From: Melitaea cinxia
Taxonomy: Eukaryota; Arthropoda; Insecta; Lepidoptera; Nymphalidae
Reading direction: 5' to 3'
Length of the DNA stretch: 64,000 bases
Assembly (NCBI RefSeq): GCF_905220565.1
Contig: NC_059409.1
Span: 6,331,501 to 6,395,500, forward strand
This document shows positions 11,485 to 24,528 of the stretch, piece after piece. Each line of letters begins with the position of its first letter. Position 1 is the stretch's first letter. The position numbers and the translations under genes are program-made. The notes under the pieces were generated by a model that saw nothing but the letters and a program-made list of their open reading frames with translations, was not told where the DNA came from and searched no databases.

Positions 11485-11974
11485 TAATAAAAATTAATTA
11501 AGAAGAATTGAATTTCTAAATAATACGAATTATTGTAAAAAAAAAACAACAAGAGCTGTTTATTTGTAATTATTAAATTATTTTTTTATTTTTTTGTCAA
11601 AAAATTCTTTTCAAAGAAATTATTAAAATGTTTACACAATATTCACAAGATAATGGAGAAAAATTCGACCAAACAAAAAATTGAGTTCTTGAGCCATGAA
11701 CATTTACATTTAACTAAAATATACTTTATTTATTTGTAATAGGGTATGAATTTAATCAAATTTAATTACCTAACTAAGGCAAATAATTTAACTTGATATG
11801 TATGACCTGCCATTTATTTCATTATGTACATTGTGTTATTAATTAGAACGACGCTTAAGTAAACGATGTCAAAATATTGTAAAGTAATGTCGCCTGTTCT
11901 TCCCACGGGTATAATATCTTGTTTATTTTCATATTTTATTTTACCGTTCCTGTTGTACCAACATTATTCTTAAT
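11485..11974. other. AT-rich sequence, nothing recognised
   Basis: Homopolymer-rich; no supported feature. Confidence 0.5.
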
Positions 11975-12060
11975 TATTATTGCTTTATAAAGTTATAAAG
12001 GGGGATGATTAAGGAGGTTAATAACATATATAGCAAAACAGCGTTTGCTGGGTTAGCTAG
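11975..12060 (+). mobile_element. Helitron 3' end fragment
   Basis: Ends GGGTTAGCTAG before T. AGCAAA/TTTGCT forms a hairpin 11 nt before the terminal CTAG. The preceding AATAACATATATAGCAAAAC block matches, inverted, the fragment at 14710. Confidence 0.65.
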
Positions 12061-14709
12061 TATTTAATAATAAAAAAATTTGTAGATGCATATTTTATTG
12101 AAAACGTCCATCAAATTCGCTACGTTCGAATGATCGATGCGTGACGGATGACAAATTCACAGCACATTATAAAACATTACTCCAGTCTCGGCTGACATTC
12201 ACCGTACGGACAACATTAATCGCTAACGTTATTCACAAGTCCGATGACCGCAGCATCACTCTTGTCAGTTACCTGTCGTTCATCGATTAATCTCGCTAAT
12301 CCTAGATTTCCCGTTAATGGACTCAGTCTAATGTGGTAGTTCATGTAATAATATTATACAATAAGTTTTTGTCCATAATATGTTCAATTTATTGTGGTAC
12401 ACCAGGTAATATCTTGTTTAAAATTTAGAGCAGACCGATTGGAGATGACACAGCCCACTTAAAGAAGATTACCAACTACTAACCAATAAGTAGGCATCTA
12501 CAACGGTCAATATTGGTAAAAGTGTAAAACTTACCATTTCTGCCAAAATGGTACAAAAATTCTGATATAATGGGTTACTAAGTTCAACTCTATAATACAG
12601 ATTGTTCAGTCTACTCCTACATCAGTATATTTATTCTAATGAAAAGTCACAGAGAACTGACACAGGAATCAATAACGCAGCAATGATCTAGTGGTCATTA
12701 ATTTATGTTAATATATGCAAATGGAACGCAAAGATTCGATTGGTTTTATCCATGCTTTGCTTTTGTATTATAATCTTGAAGATTGCGTAAAATCCAGAAT
12801 TCTTAGATAGTCGAATCAAAGTGTAGATAATACATTCACTCTTCTAATGGGCTGCTGTTCCCATACTTAGAATTGCATTAACAGTAGCTCTTTACGAACA
12901 GGTGAACAGTGCATCGGCCTCATAAGTGCAGACAGTATAAAAATGTTTGTACGGTTGGCATAATGATTGTTATTTGAATTTAATCTGAGTAGCTACTTTA
13001 AAAAATAAGTATTAGATGTCTGTTTAATAAATTACCTATTTTTCTTCCTTTTAAAGTGACTCGGAGCGAAACATAATAGGCATGTTTTAACTGGAATAAT
13101 ATAATATTAGTCTATTGTAACTTATGTAAAACTCTTTGTAAGCAACTAAAAATATATACAATGTAAACAGTACCTACCTACCAGTGAATGCATAACAACA
13201 TTTGTGAGAAAAAATGTCGACATCACTAAAGAATTACCACATATTTAAACTATTAGTTTTTTTTTCAAAACAAAACAAAGAAAATGTTTCTTGAATCTAA
13301 TCGCAAGAGAAAAATATTTCAATACTCTAAAGGTTATAATATTTCTTTGAAATGGGAATTTCCACAAAATATTCAATTACCCCTTTGATCTCGTAGTACT
13401 GTGTTCGTGATATTAAATTCTTACAGTTTCCAGTGATACTAATCTTTATCGGTTTTTTGAGTTTACCTTATACGAATTCCATAACCATGTTATGTTTTGT
13501 TTACAACTGCTAGATACATATTATGTATTTCTAATATTTGACACATCAACTTGATTACTTTTTGTAATTTTAAGTTAATTTTTAAATCTTAATGTTTCTA
13601 GTTTTATAAAGTAATTATAAAAGTATTTTCGTAGATAGGTATATTTGTTAAAGGATTTTATGAATGAAAACTAACTTTACAAAAGGATAACTGGATTTTA
13701 GCTGTTTGCCTCAACATATTAACTTAAAAGCAAAAGCAAGCAGATAAGAGTAATAAAAATGGAAACAAGTAATACCGGCACTTTTCCATGGATTCTGTTT
13801 GCATTTTAACATTTTGAGGAAAATGGCAAATAGTTATTTTTATTAAAAAAATATTAAACTTATTTTACGCTTTTAACTTTGCAATATTGTTTTATTAGTT
13901 TGTTTAGTACTTGGATTATTTTATTAAATATATTTTTTTATTTAATATTTTTTATATGAAAATTTTGTCTAAAGGTCGTATTACGCGGCAAAGAGGATTT
14001 ATAGAGACTTCCTATATTATCTCGCTTTCTGTCTGAGTCAAGGGAAATGATTTATACCCACAACGAAAGGTTAATAACTTTTTAAAAAAAATCTAGAGTA
14101 ATAGGTAAGATTAAGTTAATTTATCGTTTTTATAAAAACTATCAATAATATGTATGCGATAAATTATTTTTATTACACTGAATAAAATTAAATACTAATA
14201 GGAGTTCCGTTAAAGTCAGTTATACTCAACCACACAGCCAATTAGTTTTAGGAAGTACTTCACCGGTATGTCGCTTGTGCAAAATCTTAAAAGATTTTCA
14301 TTTTAAGTATTTTGTGATTTTTTAGCTAAGTAACACATTAAAATTAAAAATTATCCTGCTAATTTCCCATCGTATCGCTAAATTTTTAATTACTTTTCGC
14401 CCTTTTTAAAAATTTGGACAAAAATGTGTTTCCTTTTTTGGTGTAAATATTTGAATTGGTGTATGAATGTAATGGAAAAAAATTTAAAAAAAAAGTGAAA
14501 GTTTGTTCTACAATTATTTAATTACCGTAAGTGAATTAGATCTTTATATTTTATTTTTATTTTTAAATAGTATCAAGTTACATTATAATTTAAAAACATA
14601 CTAGAATGTACTTGTAACAAATTGCATAAGTGATGCAACTACTGATACAGATTATCCCCTAATAACGGCGAAGTTTTCTGCTCACAGAATATAGCACTAT
14701 ATAGCTTAA
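12061..14709. other. Mostly AT-rich; one mixed-composition island
   Basis: Bases about 12110-12320 are less AT-rich and non-repetitive (CGTGACGGATGACAAATTC, CTCGGCTGACATTCACCG and similar) and could be a regulatory element. There is no coding signal. The rest is featureless. Confidence 0.3.
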
Positions 14710-14945
14710 CTAGCTGACCTCGCAAACGTTGTTTTGCCATATATGTTATTAACCCTCTTAGTCCCCTCTTTATAACTTAGGGGTGTGAAAAATAGATGTT
14801 GACTGATTCTTAGACCTACCCGATATGCACACAAAATTTTATAAAAATAGGTCCACCCGTTTTGAAGGAGTATTGTAACTAACATTGTGACACGTGAATT
14901 TTGTGTATAAAATTAAGAATCAATCTTCAATCAATCATTATAATT
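14710..14945 (-). mobile_element. Helitron 3' end fragment, minus strand
   Basis: The complement ends GAGGTCAGCTAG, with GCAAA/TTTGC as a hairpin about 12 nt before the end. Preceded by GGCAAAACAACG and ATATATGTTATTAA-type blocks shared with 11975-12060. The 5' end is not identified. Confidence 0.6.
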
Positions 14946-15794
14946 TACGAGTATGCCTACCTATTTGGTCCGACTGTGTCTGACTGTGATCTTACAATAC
15001 ACGTATGAGGTTCAAATAATCTTGACGTTTTCTGAAATAATCTATTTAATAATTACGTGAAGCAAAAATTATTATTTTATCGATACACAGATCTTTTAAA
15101 CAAAATTTTTGAGTAATTTTCTTAATATATCGTATTTATATTAGAAAACTTAAAAAAAGTCGAATTGGTCCACGCGTTCTGGTTGGTGATTGCTTTAGTG
15201 TTTAGCAACACATTGAACAGGTTAATTTTATTAATATACGATTATATTCGGGTTTTTTTTGCTTTCTCCGATGTTTATCTCCATTATCATACATGCTATT
15301 TCCTACAATTAATCATTAGCGACGCGAGTACAACTAGTGTTATAATAATATGTAAGTAGTATTCGGTAATACGTCGAGACAAATTTGCTTTTTATATAAA
15401 TTGGTAGAGTTTCCGGCTTTAAGAATTTTAAGCTTCTCGTTTTAAATAATAATAAAATTTGGAAAGTTGATATGGAAAGAAAATGTCGTTTTTATACTTT
15501 CAAGCGTTACGATTTAAGTAGGTACCTATATAACAAAAATTACCTTAAATCAATTTATATTTTTTGTAATAATTCGATGTTTTATTTTTAAAGAAAGTAA
15601 ATACTTATAGTAGTTTTTGGGTATTAACACAATTTTTTTATTACTAAAGAGGCGCATATATTTTCATACCATAATTAAATTTTTATTTATCAAACAAAAA
15701 TGTTAACATTTATTGTTAAGTTATGGCTATATGGCTACATGACTACAACATCTTTAAATATCCATATTCTTAAAAAAATGCATTGTAATTATAA

Positions 15795-15910
15795 TGAAAC
15801 AACGTAGGACTCCTCCGTGATCCCCCATGACCATAGTTACTATAAAGTATCCGAAACGTCGGGCATGTGAAAACCTAACAAACCGCGATAAAATCCGAAA
15901 AAGTTTTTTT
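15795..15910 (+). repeat. Dispersed repeat, copy 1 (see 62800)
   Basis: Shares TATCCGAAACGTCGGGCAT and AACCGCGATAAAATCCGAAA with 62800-62915. Unclassified. Confidence 0.55.
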
Positions 15911-17636
15911 GACATTTGCGTAAACATTAAAATGAATTTTAATTAGAGATTAGTAGCATCAATAGTATAGCGTTGTACTATATATTTAATGTGTAGCTAG
16001 CTTTAGGCTCTTGAGCCACGTGCGGGTCCACTACACGTCATCTCCGCAACAGTATGATGCATGCCTCTCGGAAGTTTCAATTTCTTTATTGAAGCTTTTT
16101 ACACCGCTCTTATTAATTTAAATTTCTCTCTTTGTTCGACATGCCATGTTTGCGTTCGTTGACTTTTTAATAACATTTCACATTTATAATGAATTCGTAT
16201 TGATAAAAATTAACACTTTATTTTGCTTTTCGTACATTTAATTACATTTAGCGATTTAAGTGCGAACATTGTTATAATTTATTTTAAATAAGTATTTAAC
16301 TTTAAAATGGAGCGAGAACCTACAATGCATATAACAAAAAGTGAAAGATTATTTCTTTGAACAAAATTATCTTACTAGTGTCCTATAAGATTTAATAAAA
16401 TCATATACCGTTTAATGATCTGCTTATTGAGAGAGGTACTGACGATTAACCATTACCGCTTGCCTTAAACAAAATGTCTGCCAAGCGTAAACGACAACTC
16501 ATCAGATAAATTTGAAATACCTTAGTACACCAATAAATTTAATTTAGCCAGCATGTTGTTAAACCTTAGAAACTAAAAAACTACACATTTTTGATTTAAA
16601 TGGACTTATCGCGATTATTACTTTGGAACTCCGGATATTTCGGCGTCATTGTCGCTGTGGCAGGCGCTATGGTCGCGGGTGACAATTCGCGGGTTCCGTA
16701 GAATCAGAAGTGTTTATTGTGACCGTGAAAGTTTAAGAACTTTAACTAGGTACCGAAAAATAGTATTTGATACATTTTATTTATTTATACTTTATTTAAC
16801 TGTAAATATGTGTTTATAATTCGTGTATAAAATAAATTATGAGATATCAGCACTTTGAAAACGTGGGTTTTAATTACCTATGAAACGACTTTTAGAATTC
16901 GAGTAAAATAATAATTTTATGTGATGCGCGTCATTTAAGATGACTTGTAGAGTGCCGAGCAACAATACGACTAATCTCTTACTCTCCCCAGCGAAGTGAC
17001 TTACACAAATTGTTGTGGCGTAACGAAACGATTTTGTTAGCAGCTTCTTGTCAAACGACCGACATAATGGCCCTTACGACGCAAGCAAAAATGTACTCTA
17101 AATATACATTACATGAATTAAACAAAATGAAAGATCAAACTGGTCAAAGCTCTAAATGTGATTTTTTACGAATAATTTTACTTATAAAGGACATACTTCC
17201 ATTTAAAGATGTAAAAGAATCAACAAATACCATTATGATTTAGTTATTCGTATTGTTTCATAGTAAAAAATATTCTTTTTTCTATTTTTGCACGAAAAAT
17301 AATTGGCTTCAGACGAATTATTAGTGAATAACAAGCTTAATGTTTGACATTGAGGAAAGAAATCGAATAAAAAAAAAATTAGTGAAATTAGCCCCGAGAG
17401 AATATTTCAGCATTTATTTTATAATGCTTTATCGACAGTAGAGATAATGGCAATGTTTAAAGTTTTCATTCCATTACCTTCCACTGCGAGGAGGAAGTTG
17501 AATGATGCTATCTGTGTAACATAATTTTAATGTAAAAAGCTTTCGAATTGTACATTGCATTAAATATATACATTCTATAAGGTACTGTGTTTCTACAAAA
17601 TGCCCTAAATGAGCTTTAGAAATTCTATCTATCTCA

Positions 17637-17674
17637 CTCAGAATACAGAACAAACGTTTTTTCTGTATTCTGAG
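17637..17674. repeat. 14-bp perfect inverted repeat
   Basis: CTCAGAATACAGAA at 17637-17650 and its exact complement TTCTGTATTCTGAG at 17661-17674, with a 10-nt loop. A partial third copy (CTCAGTATACAG) follows at 17679-17690. Confidence 0.75.
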
Positions 17675-19667
17675 CTATCTCAGTATACAGTAGTTATTAC
17701 AAACAATGTACTAACATTAAAATAATAGTATACCTCTCCTGATCTACCCGTATAAGTATAATAAAACAAAGTAAGCTTGATAATATTAGTATGGATAATA
17801 ATCTGTGAACATAGCCGAAAGTTCGGATTACACTGAACGATTCTCCCAAGCTCCAATTCGGTCTCGTTAGCGAGTATCAATAAGCATATTTACGTTACCC
17901 ATTAGCTTTACGTAAATGGGATTTCGTTTGTTTTGAGGATGCTATGAGGATATATACTAGTTGAAGTATGTGGTAATATAACATTAACTATTATTCTAAA
18001 TTTAACATTTCAATATCATCGTCAATAAATGACTGAGAAGATAAAAAGGACAGATTTTTGCTAATACCTAAACAATATAACCAATTACAATATTTTTTTT
18101 TGACCGCTGGAAAGCAATTTTTTTTAAAGTATAGTTTTAAAGATTAACTCCGGTTAAATACTTACATACATATAGATAATATTATATTTAGTAGTATATT
18201 ATATTAAAAAGATATAACTGCTAATTTGCCATAGACTTTAATTTGTTTTGTTGTTAAAACATTTGTGACAAGTCATTTCACATCTAGATATTATTCCTAA
18301 TCCTGTAAATGTTTTGGCAATTGCTATGATAATTGCGAGGGCTTTTCCGAACGTCATTAAAAGATCGAAAGATTATGGGATCACTTGGGGTAGAGCCATA
18401 GCCTATCGCCAGTCATTACAATCTCTTCACAAATAACAATAATAGTATGCATCTATGACTTAATGTTTTTTTTTTGTCTGTTGTCATGTTAAAACTATGG
18501 AATCTTTTACATTAACACGTGGCGTTTAAATAGTTGAAGATCAGAATTATTTATAAATTTCTACAGAATCGAGAATAAAAGGATAATAAATAACGTGTGG
18601 CACAGTCGGTCCCCGTTATATTTTGAATTATTTTTAATTATTATATATTTTTGTTTTTATTGTTAAACAAAACACTTATTTATGAATACCTTCTTACTTA
18701 TAATTTAATAATTATGGATTAAAATTTGTCAAATACGATCGTAACGCTGTTATGTAAAGCTTAATTAGTTGTCATTTAAATATATATTGTACGTAGAAAG
18801 CCTTATGGAAAGCTTCAAATACTAATATTTTAAATAAATTGAAATCGATTATTGTCGTAACGTTTCCTCTAATAGGCAAAATACAGATTGATTGGATAAA
18901 CAAATTTATTATTTTAATTTTTTTTTTGCTTTAATTTATGTTTCCTATAATTTAATTTCTACTGAATGATATTGCTGATTGTTTCAAGTTAGTTGTGTTA
19001 TAATTGAAGTATGGAAGATTTATCTCGTCAGTTTAATGGTGCGTCCAAGGGAAGGGTTACAACCTCTTGTCAATTCGGAATGTTTACTGTGACGGGAAAC
19101 AGTAAACCTAATTTAAATTCCTTTCTTCTTTTACTTTCAAATTTAAAATCGAATACATATTTCGAATACATATGTGTGAAAAGAAATACTAGTAATATGA
19201 TTTAGCATTCTTGTTTTAATATGTTCTTATGTTCTAAATTGAGTATTATATTATTTTTATTGTGAGCAATATTATATAAATATTATAAAATACTGCTGAA
19301 CAGTTAGGAATTGTTGTCTTCTGAATTGTACCATTCGTTCGTATTTAAACATAATCGTTATTAAATTAGCTATTTTAGAATACAAATTCATTAAAGTTAA
19401 ATTTTTTATTCACAAAACGTCTTATTACTTCGAAGCCAGATAAAAGTAGGCATAAACCTCTCATCTCCCCACGTTATAATCACGGTCCGTGCTTATGACA
19501 TTCGGCGTTCGTTTTATTGCCAGCACGGAGGAATGTTTGGGGTGGCTTATTGGAAAAGTTTTAACTAGATTACGTTTGATTAGATGGTACGTATCGTCTA
19601 ATGAAACTCAGCTGTGTGATGGACTGTAAACTTATTTCGTAATTTATAATTTTACTGTAAATCTGAG

Positions 19668-19905
19668 GTAGGGCACAGCAGGAATTTCCTGCTCAAAATA
19701 TGGAGCAGCCCGACTGGGGTAGTACCTCGACCTTACAGAAGATCACAGCAAAATAATACTGTTTTCAAGCAGTATTGTGTTCCTGTTGGTGAGTAAGGTG
19801 ACCAGAGCTCCTGGGGGATTGGGGATTGGGTCGGCAACGCGCTTGCGATGCTTCTGGTGTTGCAAGTGTCTATAAGCTACGGTAATCGCTTACCATCAGC
19901 TACGC
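19668..19905 (+). repeat. Dispersed repeat (same family as 57990-58262)
   Basis: Blocks GGAGCAGCCCGACTGGGGT, CTTACAGAAGATCAC, GTGTTCCTGTTGGTGAGTAA, TCGGCAACGCGCTTGC and GTCTATAAGCTACGGTAA recur inverted in the Fas2 intron at 57990. Confidence 0.65.
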
Positions 19906-19994
19906 CAAAATTGTCGCTTGTTGTATAATTACCGAGTGTTAATTAAGTGTGTATCGCTCGCTTTTCAGTTAACTGCGTATAAAACACGCGTTGT

Positions 19995-20195
19995 CACAAC
20001 TGTCACAGCACTGATTTGTGGCTGTTTCGCTGGCGGTTGCTGGTTCAATCCCCACACATGGCAAATATTTGTATTGGTCATACAAATGTTTGCTATGGTC
20101 TGGGTGTTTGTGCTAGTGTAGGTATTGTGGGTGTTTCCGGACCACTGAAATAGGAATTAAAGCCTAGTGGTGGGTGTTGAGTATAAGTCGTTAAT
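19995..20195 (+). mobile_element. SINE family 2, truncated copy
   Basis: GCTGGCGGTTGCTGGTTCAA contains the B-box region. CACATGGCAAATATTTGTAT and GCTATGGTCTGGGTGTTTGT follow, as in the complete copy at 44268. It lacks the RTE-like tail. Confidence 0.65.
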
Positions 20196-20211
20196 TTTTT
20201 TGGCTAAGATC

Positions 20212-21159
20212 TAGATTAGGTAAAACCGAATTTCGGGACCGTGGGGGGATGGGGGAGGGGAGGGTGGGGAACACTACCCCTGGTACCACTATCACACCTC
20301 GGAACCCCATGGTTATGGAGATATCGATGGTTAAAGTTTTGAGGTTAGAAGAAGAATTTGTCATTCGTTAGTTAAGTGGCCTCCAATTTATGGGGTGAAA
20401 TGGGGGTGGGAGGGTAAAGGGTGGTGGGGAGGGTGGGTTTTTTAGCCCCCCGTAGTGTGCGTTTCGCGTAAGCCCCGTGGTTTCGAAGATATCGTGTTTG
20501 AAGTTTTGGGGTTAACTTTACGTGATTCAGAGATATTACAATACCTTAGAGCTCCGTGTCTGACTCCACCTTAACTCCGGTGCAGCGGGAAGTGCACTCA
20601 TATGCTCCATTCACCAACTTTCACATTTTATTTTCGAACAAATTTACGTAAAAATGATCTCGATTGCAAGATCAACAAACGATACGAACTGACGCTTAAC
20701 GACTGACAAATCGACATTTTTAAACAAAATAACGCGTCAGACATAATGTTCTAATAAAATTAGTAACATTGCGTGCTAGAATATAGGTTTAGAAATTCGA
20801 AAAATACCCAAAACCGAATCGGAGCACCCCACTGTCCACGTGGTCTTGGTCTGTCCTACCCCTAGAGTGTTTTTTTTGTGCCGCGGAGGCGCGGAGGGAG
20901 GGCAGCCCAGCCTCCGCTGCGGAACGGAGCATGAGTGAGCGTGCTTTCGCACACAAGGGCGGAAGGGCTGCACTTCCCGCAGCGCCGGAGCCAAGCGTTC
21001 CTCTAACTTTCGAAATTCTTCTTCTAACCCCAAAACTTTAACCATGGATATCTCCATAACCATGGGGTTCCGAGGTGTGACAGTGGTACCAGGGGTAGCG
21101 TTCCCCACCCTCTCCCCCCCATCCCCCCACGGTCCCGAAATTCGGTTTTACCTAATCTA
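20212..21159. mobile_element. Foldback DNA element with ~148-bp inverted arms
   Basis: The outer arms 20212-20359 and 21013-21159 are inverted copies with few differences, starting TAGATTAGGTAAAACCGAAT. Further inside, a CTCCGG..GC.GCGGGAAGTGCA block near 20576 is again inverted near 20940-21000, so much of the 948 bp can fold on itself. Part of the arm (CC(C)GTGGTTTCGAAGATATCG) recurs as a direct copy near 20475. If the ends are GATTAGG/CCTAATC, a TA lies on both sides. No coding frame is credible. G-run-rich. Confidence 0.75.
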
Positions 21160-22394
21160 AAGCTTTACCATTTTTTTATTTATAAAAAAAGATAATTTTA
21201 TTATAGAAAAACATTACATTTTTTTTGTGTTGTTTGTAGTATTTATTTTTACACACTTTAGTTTATTAAGGTTCTAAAATATAAAATTAAAAAAGCTAGT
21301 CTAAATTATATATGTACACGTTGTATTTTAAAACGTTTACCCCATTCGACTTTTAAATAAAAATGTTTCTATAAAATTGTAGTAAGTTTTTTCGCTCAAA
21401 AGTACAAGTAAGTGTTATAGTGTTAATGTATTTAAACTGTTACCGGAGTAGATACTAGACGAGTTAGCAAAGAAAGTCTAGTGCAAACAATAATAACAAT
21501 GCTGGCCGAGCTACCTGCACTGCATACGTTGCATAACCGTCTGAAAACAGAAGCATTTTTAAGCTAAGCACATAACATTATTTTTAACGACTTGTGTCTA
21601 GTTTATTTTGTGACGATAATTGGATAAAAATATTGTTTGTGTCTTTATAAAACTAACAAATACTAATTTGATGAAAATATCTGCTCCTTTGATATCCGTA
21701 CGTGATAAATTTTTGTTTTTACTAAACAAATTTTGTTTTGTTTCCTGGATTTAACCTCTCAAAAAGGTTTTTATGAAAGTGGGAGCCGTTGGATGTAATC
21801 ATTTAAATTCTATTAAAAAAATACTGTACATATACTTACTGTAAATTTTTTTATAAAAAAAAGTAATGTTACACACGTTTTGGCTTCCTATATAATAAAA
21901 TAAAAGGTACGTATAATAAGAGTTTAACTCTTTTAGTTTCAGTTTTATCTCGCTTTATTTAAATAAATTCTACTTTAAATCTTGTTGTTAAATTATCAAC
22001 ATTGTAGCCTTTGTTTCATTAAAAACTGTTTATCTCTTAACTTTCGGGCGCACAAAAAAAAATGTTTGTGTATTAAACGCGAAACTTCCAACGGTGAAAG
22101 TGGAGCACAGTTAATTAAAAAGGATTTTATTCTTACTGATCTATAAAGTTACGTTTCATTGTTTCTTTCTAGTTGTTTGTCGTTAAAAGTAAAGTTTAAA
22201 TGTGTTTCATTAGTATTTACGATGAAATAAACAAATTTTACTACGAAAAGAATAAAATAATAATCATATATTATTTTTTTAGCATGTCTTGCTATATATA
22301 GTATAAATGCTAATGACTCATTTATGTGTGAATTGTAATAAAGTTTTCTTTTAAATTAATAACACAATTAATTGACCGTTTGTTTCCAAAATAA
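21160..22394. other. AT-rich sequence, nothing recognised
   Basis: No supported gene or repeat. Confidence 0.5.
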
Positions 22395-23370
22395 TATAAC
22401 TTAGGTGTTGTTTTTGACTCCAATCTTAACTGGGATGCTTATATCAATGAGATCAGTCGTAAGGTATACTTTTCGCTCCATTCTCTAAAAGCACTACAAA
22501 ATTTTTTACCCTTCAAGACTAAAGTTTCTCTTGTGCAAACTCTCATACATCCGATCATTGATTACGCCGATGTCACTTGCTTAGATACCACCGAAGAATT
22601 GCTTAACAGACTTGAGCGACTACAAAATTTATGCTTGCGTTTCATTTTCGGCTTAAAAAAATATGATCATGTAAGTCACTTTCGTAAACAGCTTCAATGG
22701 CTACCTATCCGCCATCGTAGAAATTTTAGAATACTTTGTTTCCTTTTTAAGACTCTTTTTAATCCTCATTCTCCTTCGTATCTACGGGACCGCTTTTCTT
22801 TCTCTCACGACGATGATTCTCCGTGCAGATCACTTAAACGTTCTCTTCTTCAGATGCCCACCCACCGTACCGATTTTTATTCTTACTCCTTTACTGTACA
22901 TTCCGTTAGACTTTGGAATTCCCTACCATATGAAATTCGCGATTGCAAAACACTATCGCTATTTAAGAAAAGAGTGAGAAAATTCTACCTTAATCAATCC
23001 TAGTCTAAAATCAGTTTAATTAAGTGTCCTTATGCGTATTGGAATTTATTATTGTATGTATTATATTATGTATCGTATATGTGTATGCGTGTATGTATAA
23101 GTATCGTATTATTTGTATCTACGTGTGTATAAATTATTATGTATTTATTTATATATTGTATAATTATGTATTTATATTATATTTTTATTGTCTATATGTT
23201 TAGATTGTACACGCTAATTTTGCGACTGTTTTATAAGTTTCCTGTAGCAGGACTACTGGAAGAGATTCCATCATGGGATAAGTAGTGCCTTTGTACCAGC
23301 ATTGTTTATAAGAGCTATTTCCTTTTGCTTACCTAGTGTACATAAATTGTAAAATAAAATAAATAAATAA
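22395..23370 (+). mobile_element. 5'-truncated LINE, reverse-transcriptase C-terminus and 3' tail
   Basis: The open frame 22395-23003 reads LGVVFDSNLNWDAYINEISR near its start, then HPIIDYADVTCLD, RLERLQNLCLRFIFGLKKYD and ...SVRLWNSLPYEIRDCKTLS. These are the conserved thumb/C-terminal motifs of CR1/jockey-type non-LTR elements. A ~340-nt AT-rich 3' region ends in an AAATAAATAAAT tail. Upstream, a stop in frame at 22392 marks the truncation. The copy is well preserved with no internal stop. Confidence 0.8.
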
Positions 23371-23403
23371 AATATATAAAATTATGTATATATTTTTAAA
23401 TAT

Positions 23404-23629
23404 CTTATAACATACACACACGGTCGTCTGTTCTTATGGTAAGCGACTTAATGCTTGTAACGACTGGCTGATGTAGCTAAATACTTTTTTTGATAAATAT
23501 ACATAGAAATATTACATACATATACAAATATATAAATACAAATATTACACCCAGACTCAGGCGGGAATCGAACCCGTAACGCGCGGAGCAAAAAGCAGGG
23601 CTATTACAAACTGCGCCAATGAGGTAGTC
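23404..23629 (-). mobile_element. tRNA-derived SINE, family 1, copy 4
   Basis: The minus strand reads a degenerate head (TTGGCGCAGTTTGTAATAGC), the B box GGGTTCGATTCCCGCCTGAG, an AT-rich body, and a tail ending GACGACCGTGTGTGT. Confidence 0.75.
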
Positions 23630-23706
23630 AAATATAAACACTTAACAACTCATAAAAAATTTAAATGTTAGTGATATGAATATTTTCTTATGTTTATACT
23701 TTTAAT

Positions 23707-24520
23707 TAGAGATGCCACGAATATTCGGCAATTATTCGGTATTCGGCTATTCGGCCTCTTGTTTTCCCTATTCGGTATTCGACCGAATATGGTTAACCAT
23801 TCGGCCGAATACCGAATATCAATTTTTTTTATTTCCTACTAACTGTTTTTCCGCGACTTCGCGTAAATTATAGCCCATGTCCTTTCTAAGGCTCTAGAGT
23901 ATCTGTGTACCAAATTTCATTTAAATCGGTTCAGCGGTTTGGGCGTGAAATCGTGATAAACAGATTTACTTCCTTATTTATGATAAAATACAGTAAGAAT
24001 TACCAAATAAATTATGAAAAAATTCAAAATATTATACTCACAAAGATATTTATTTAACCAAAAAAGAACTAACAAATTAATATTTAAAATCTACCAGTGG
24101 TAAGAAACAAACACAACAAACAAACTGCCTGTTAACAAACAAACAAACTGTTTATTGTCTTCACTATAAATTTCAATAAAGTTTCAAATAGGCGATTTCT
24201 TATATAAATGGATTCATTTAACTTTACTCGAATCAACGGTGATATTTCTTATGGTAATCAATCACATTAAATGTTATATTTTAGTATACAGTACGTACGA
24301 TGCACCAACGACCAACAAATAAAGCAGGTTGTAACACGACCGTGAAGTACGTATTATTTCAGTGATGCAAGTTTAAACTCGTACGGTGACAACTTGTCGC
24401 CCGCGATAAGTACAAGTGTGGCCGAATATTCGGCTGCCGAATGTTCGGCGCTTCGGCCAAAAGCCTCGCCGAACATTCGGTATTCGGTATTCGGCCAAAT
24501 TACTATTCGTGGCATCTCTA
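23707..24520. mobile_element. Non-autonomous hAT-like element
   Basis: 814 bp with 17-bp terminal inverted repeats TAGAGATGCCACGAATA, flanked by a perfect 8-bp duplication CTTTTAAT (23699-23706 and 24521-24528). Both ends carry clusters of ATTCGGTATTCGG / CCGAATA motifs, like the subterminal transposase-binding repeats of hAT elements. The middle includes a fragment of another repeat (CCGCGACTTCGCGTAAATTA, ..TTCAGCGGTTTGGGCGTGAA). No transposase frame is present. Confidence 0.88.
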
Positions 24521-24528
24521 CTTTTAAT

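Larger units (their letters stand above)
14946..19667. other. AT-rich sequence without recognised genes
   Basis: Apart from the repeat at 15795 and the hairpin at 17637, nothing is supported. Short open frames (15165, 17010, 19011) show no domain, signal peptide or splice context consistent with Fas2. Confidence 0.45.

Noticed and set aside
12415..12490. Possible degenerate copy of the 19668 repeat
   Set aside because: Only GAGCAGACCGATTGG and AAGAAGATTAC-like blocks are similar, which is too little to separate from chance.
20776..21108. 110-codon open frame on the minus strand
   Set aside because: Lies in the inverted arm and GC-rich interior of a foldback element; composition-driven, with no domain.
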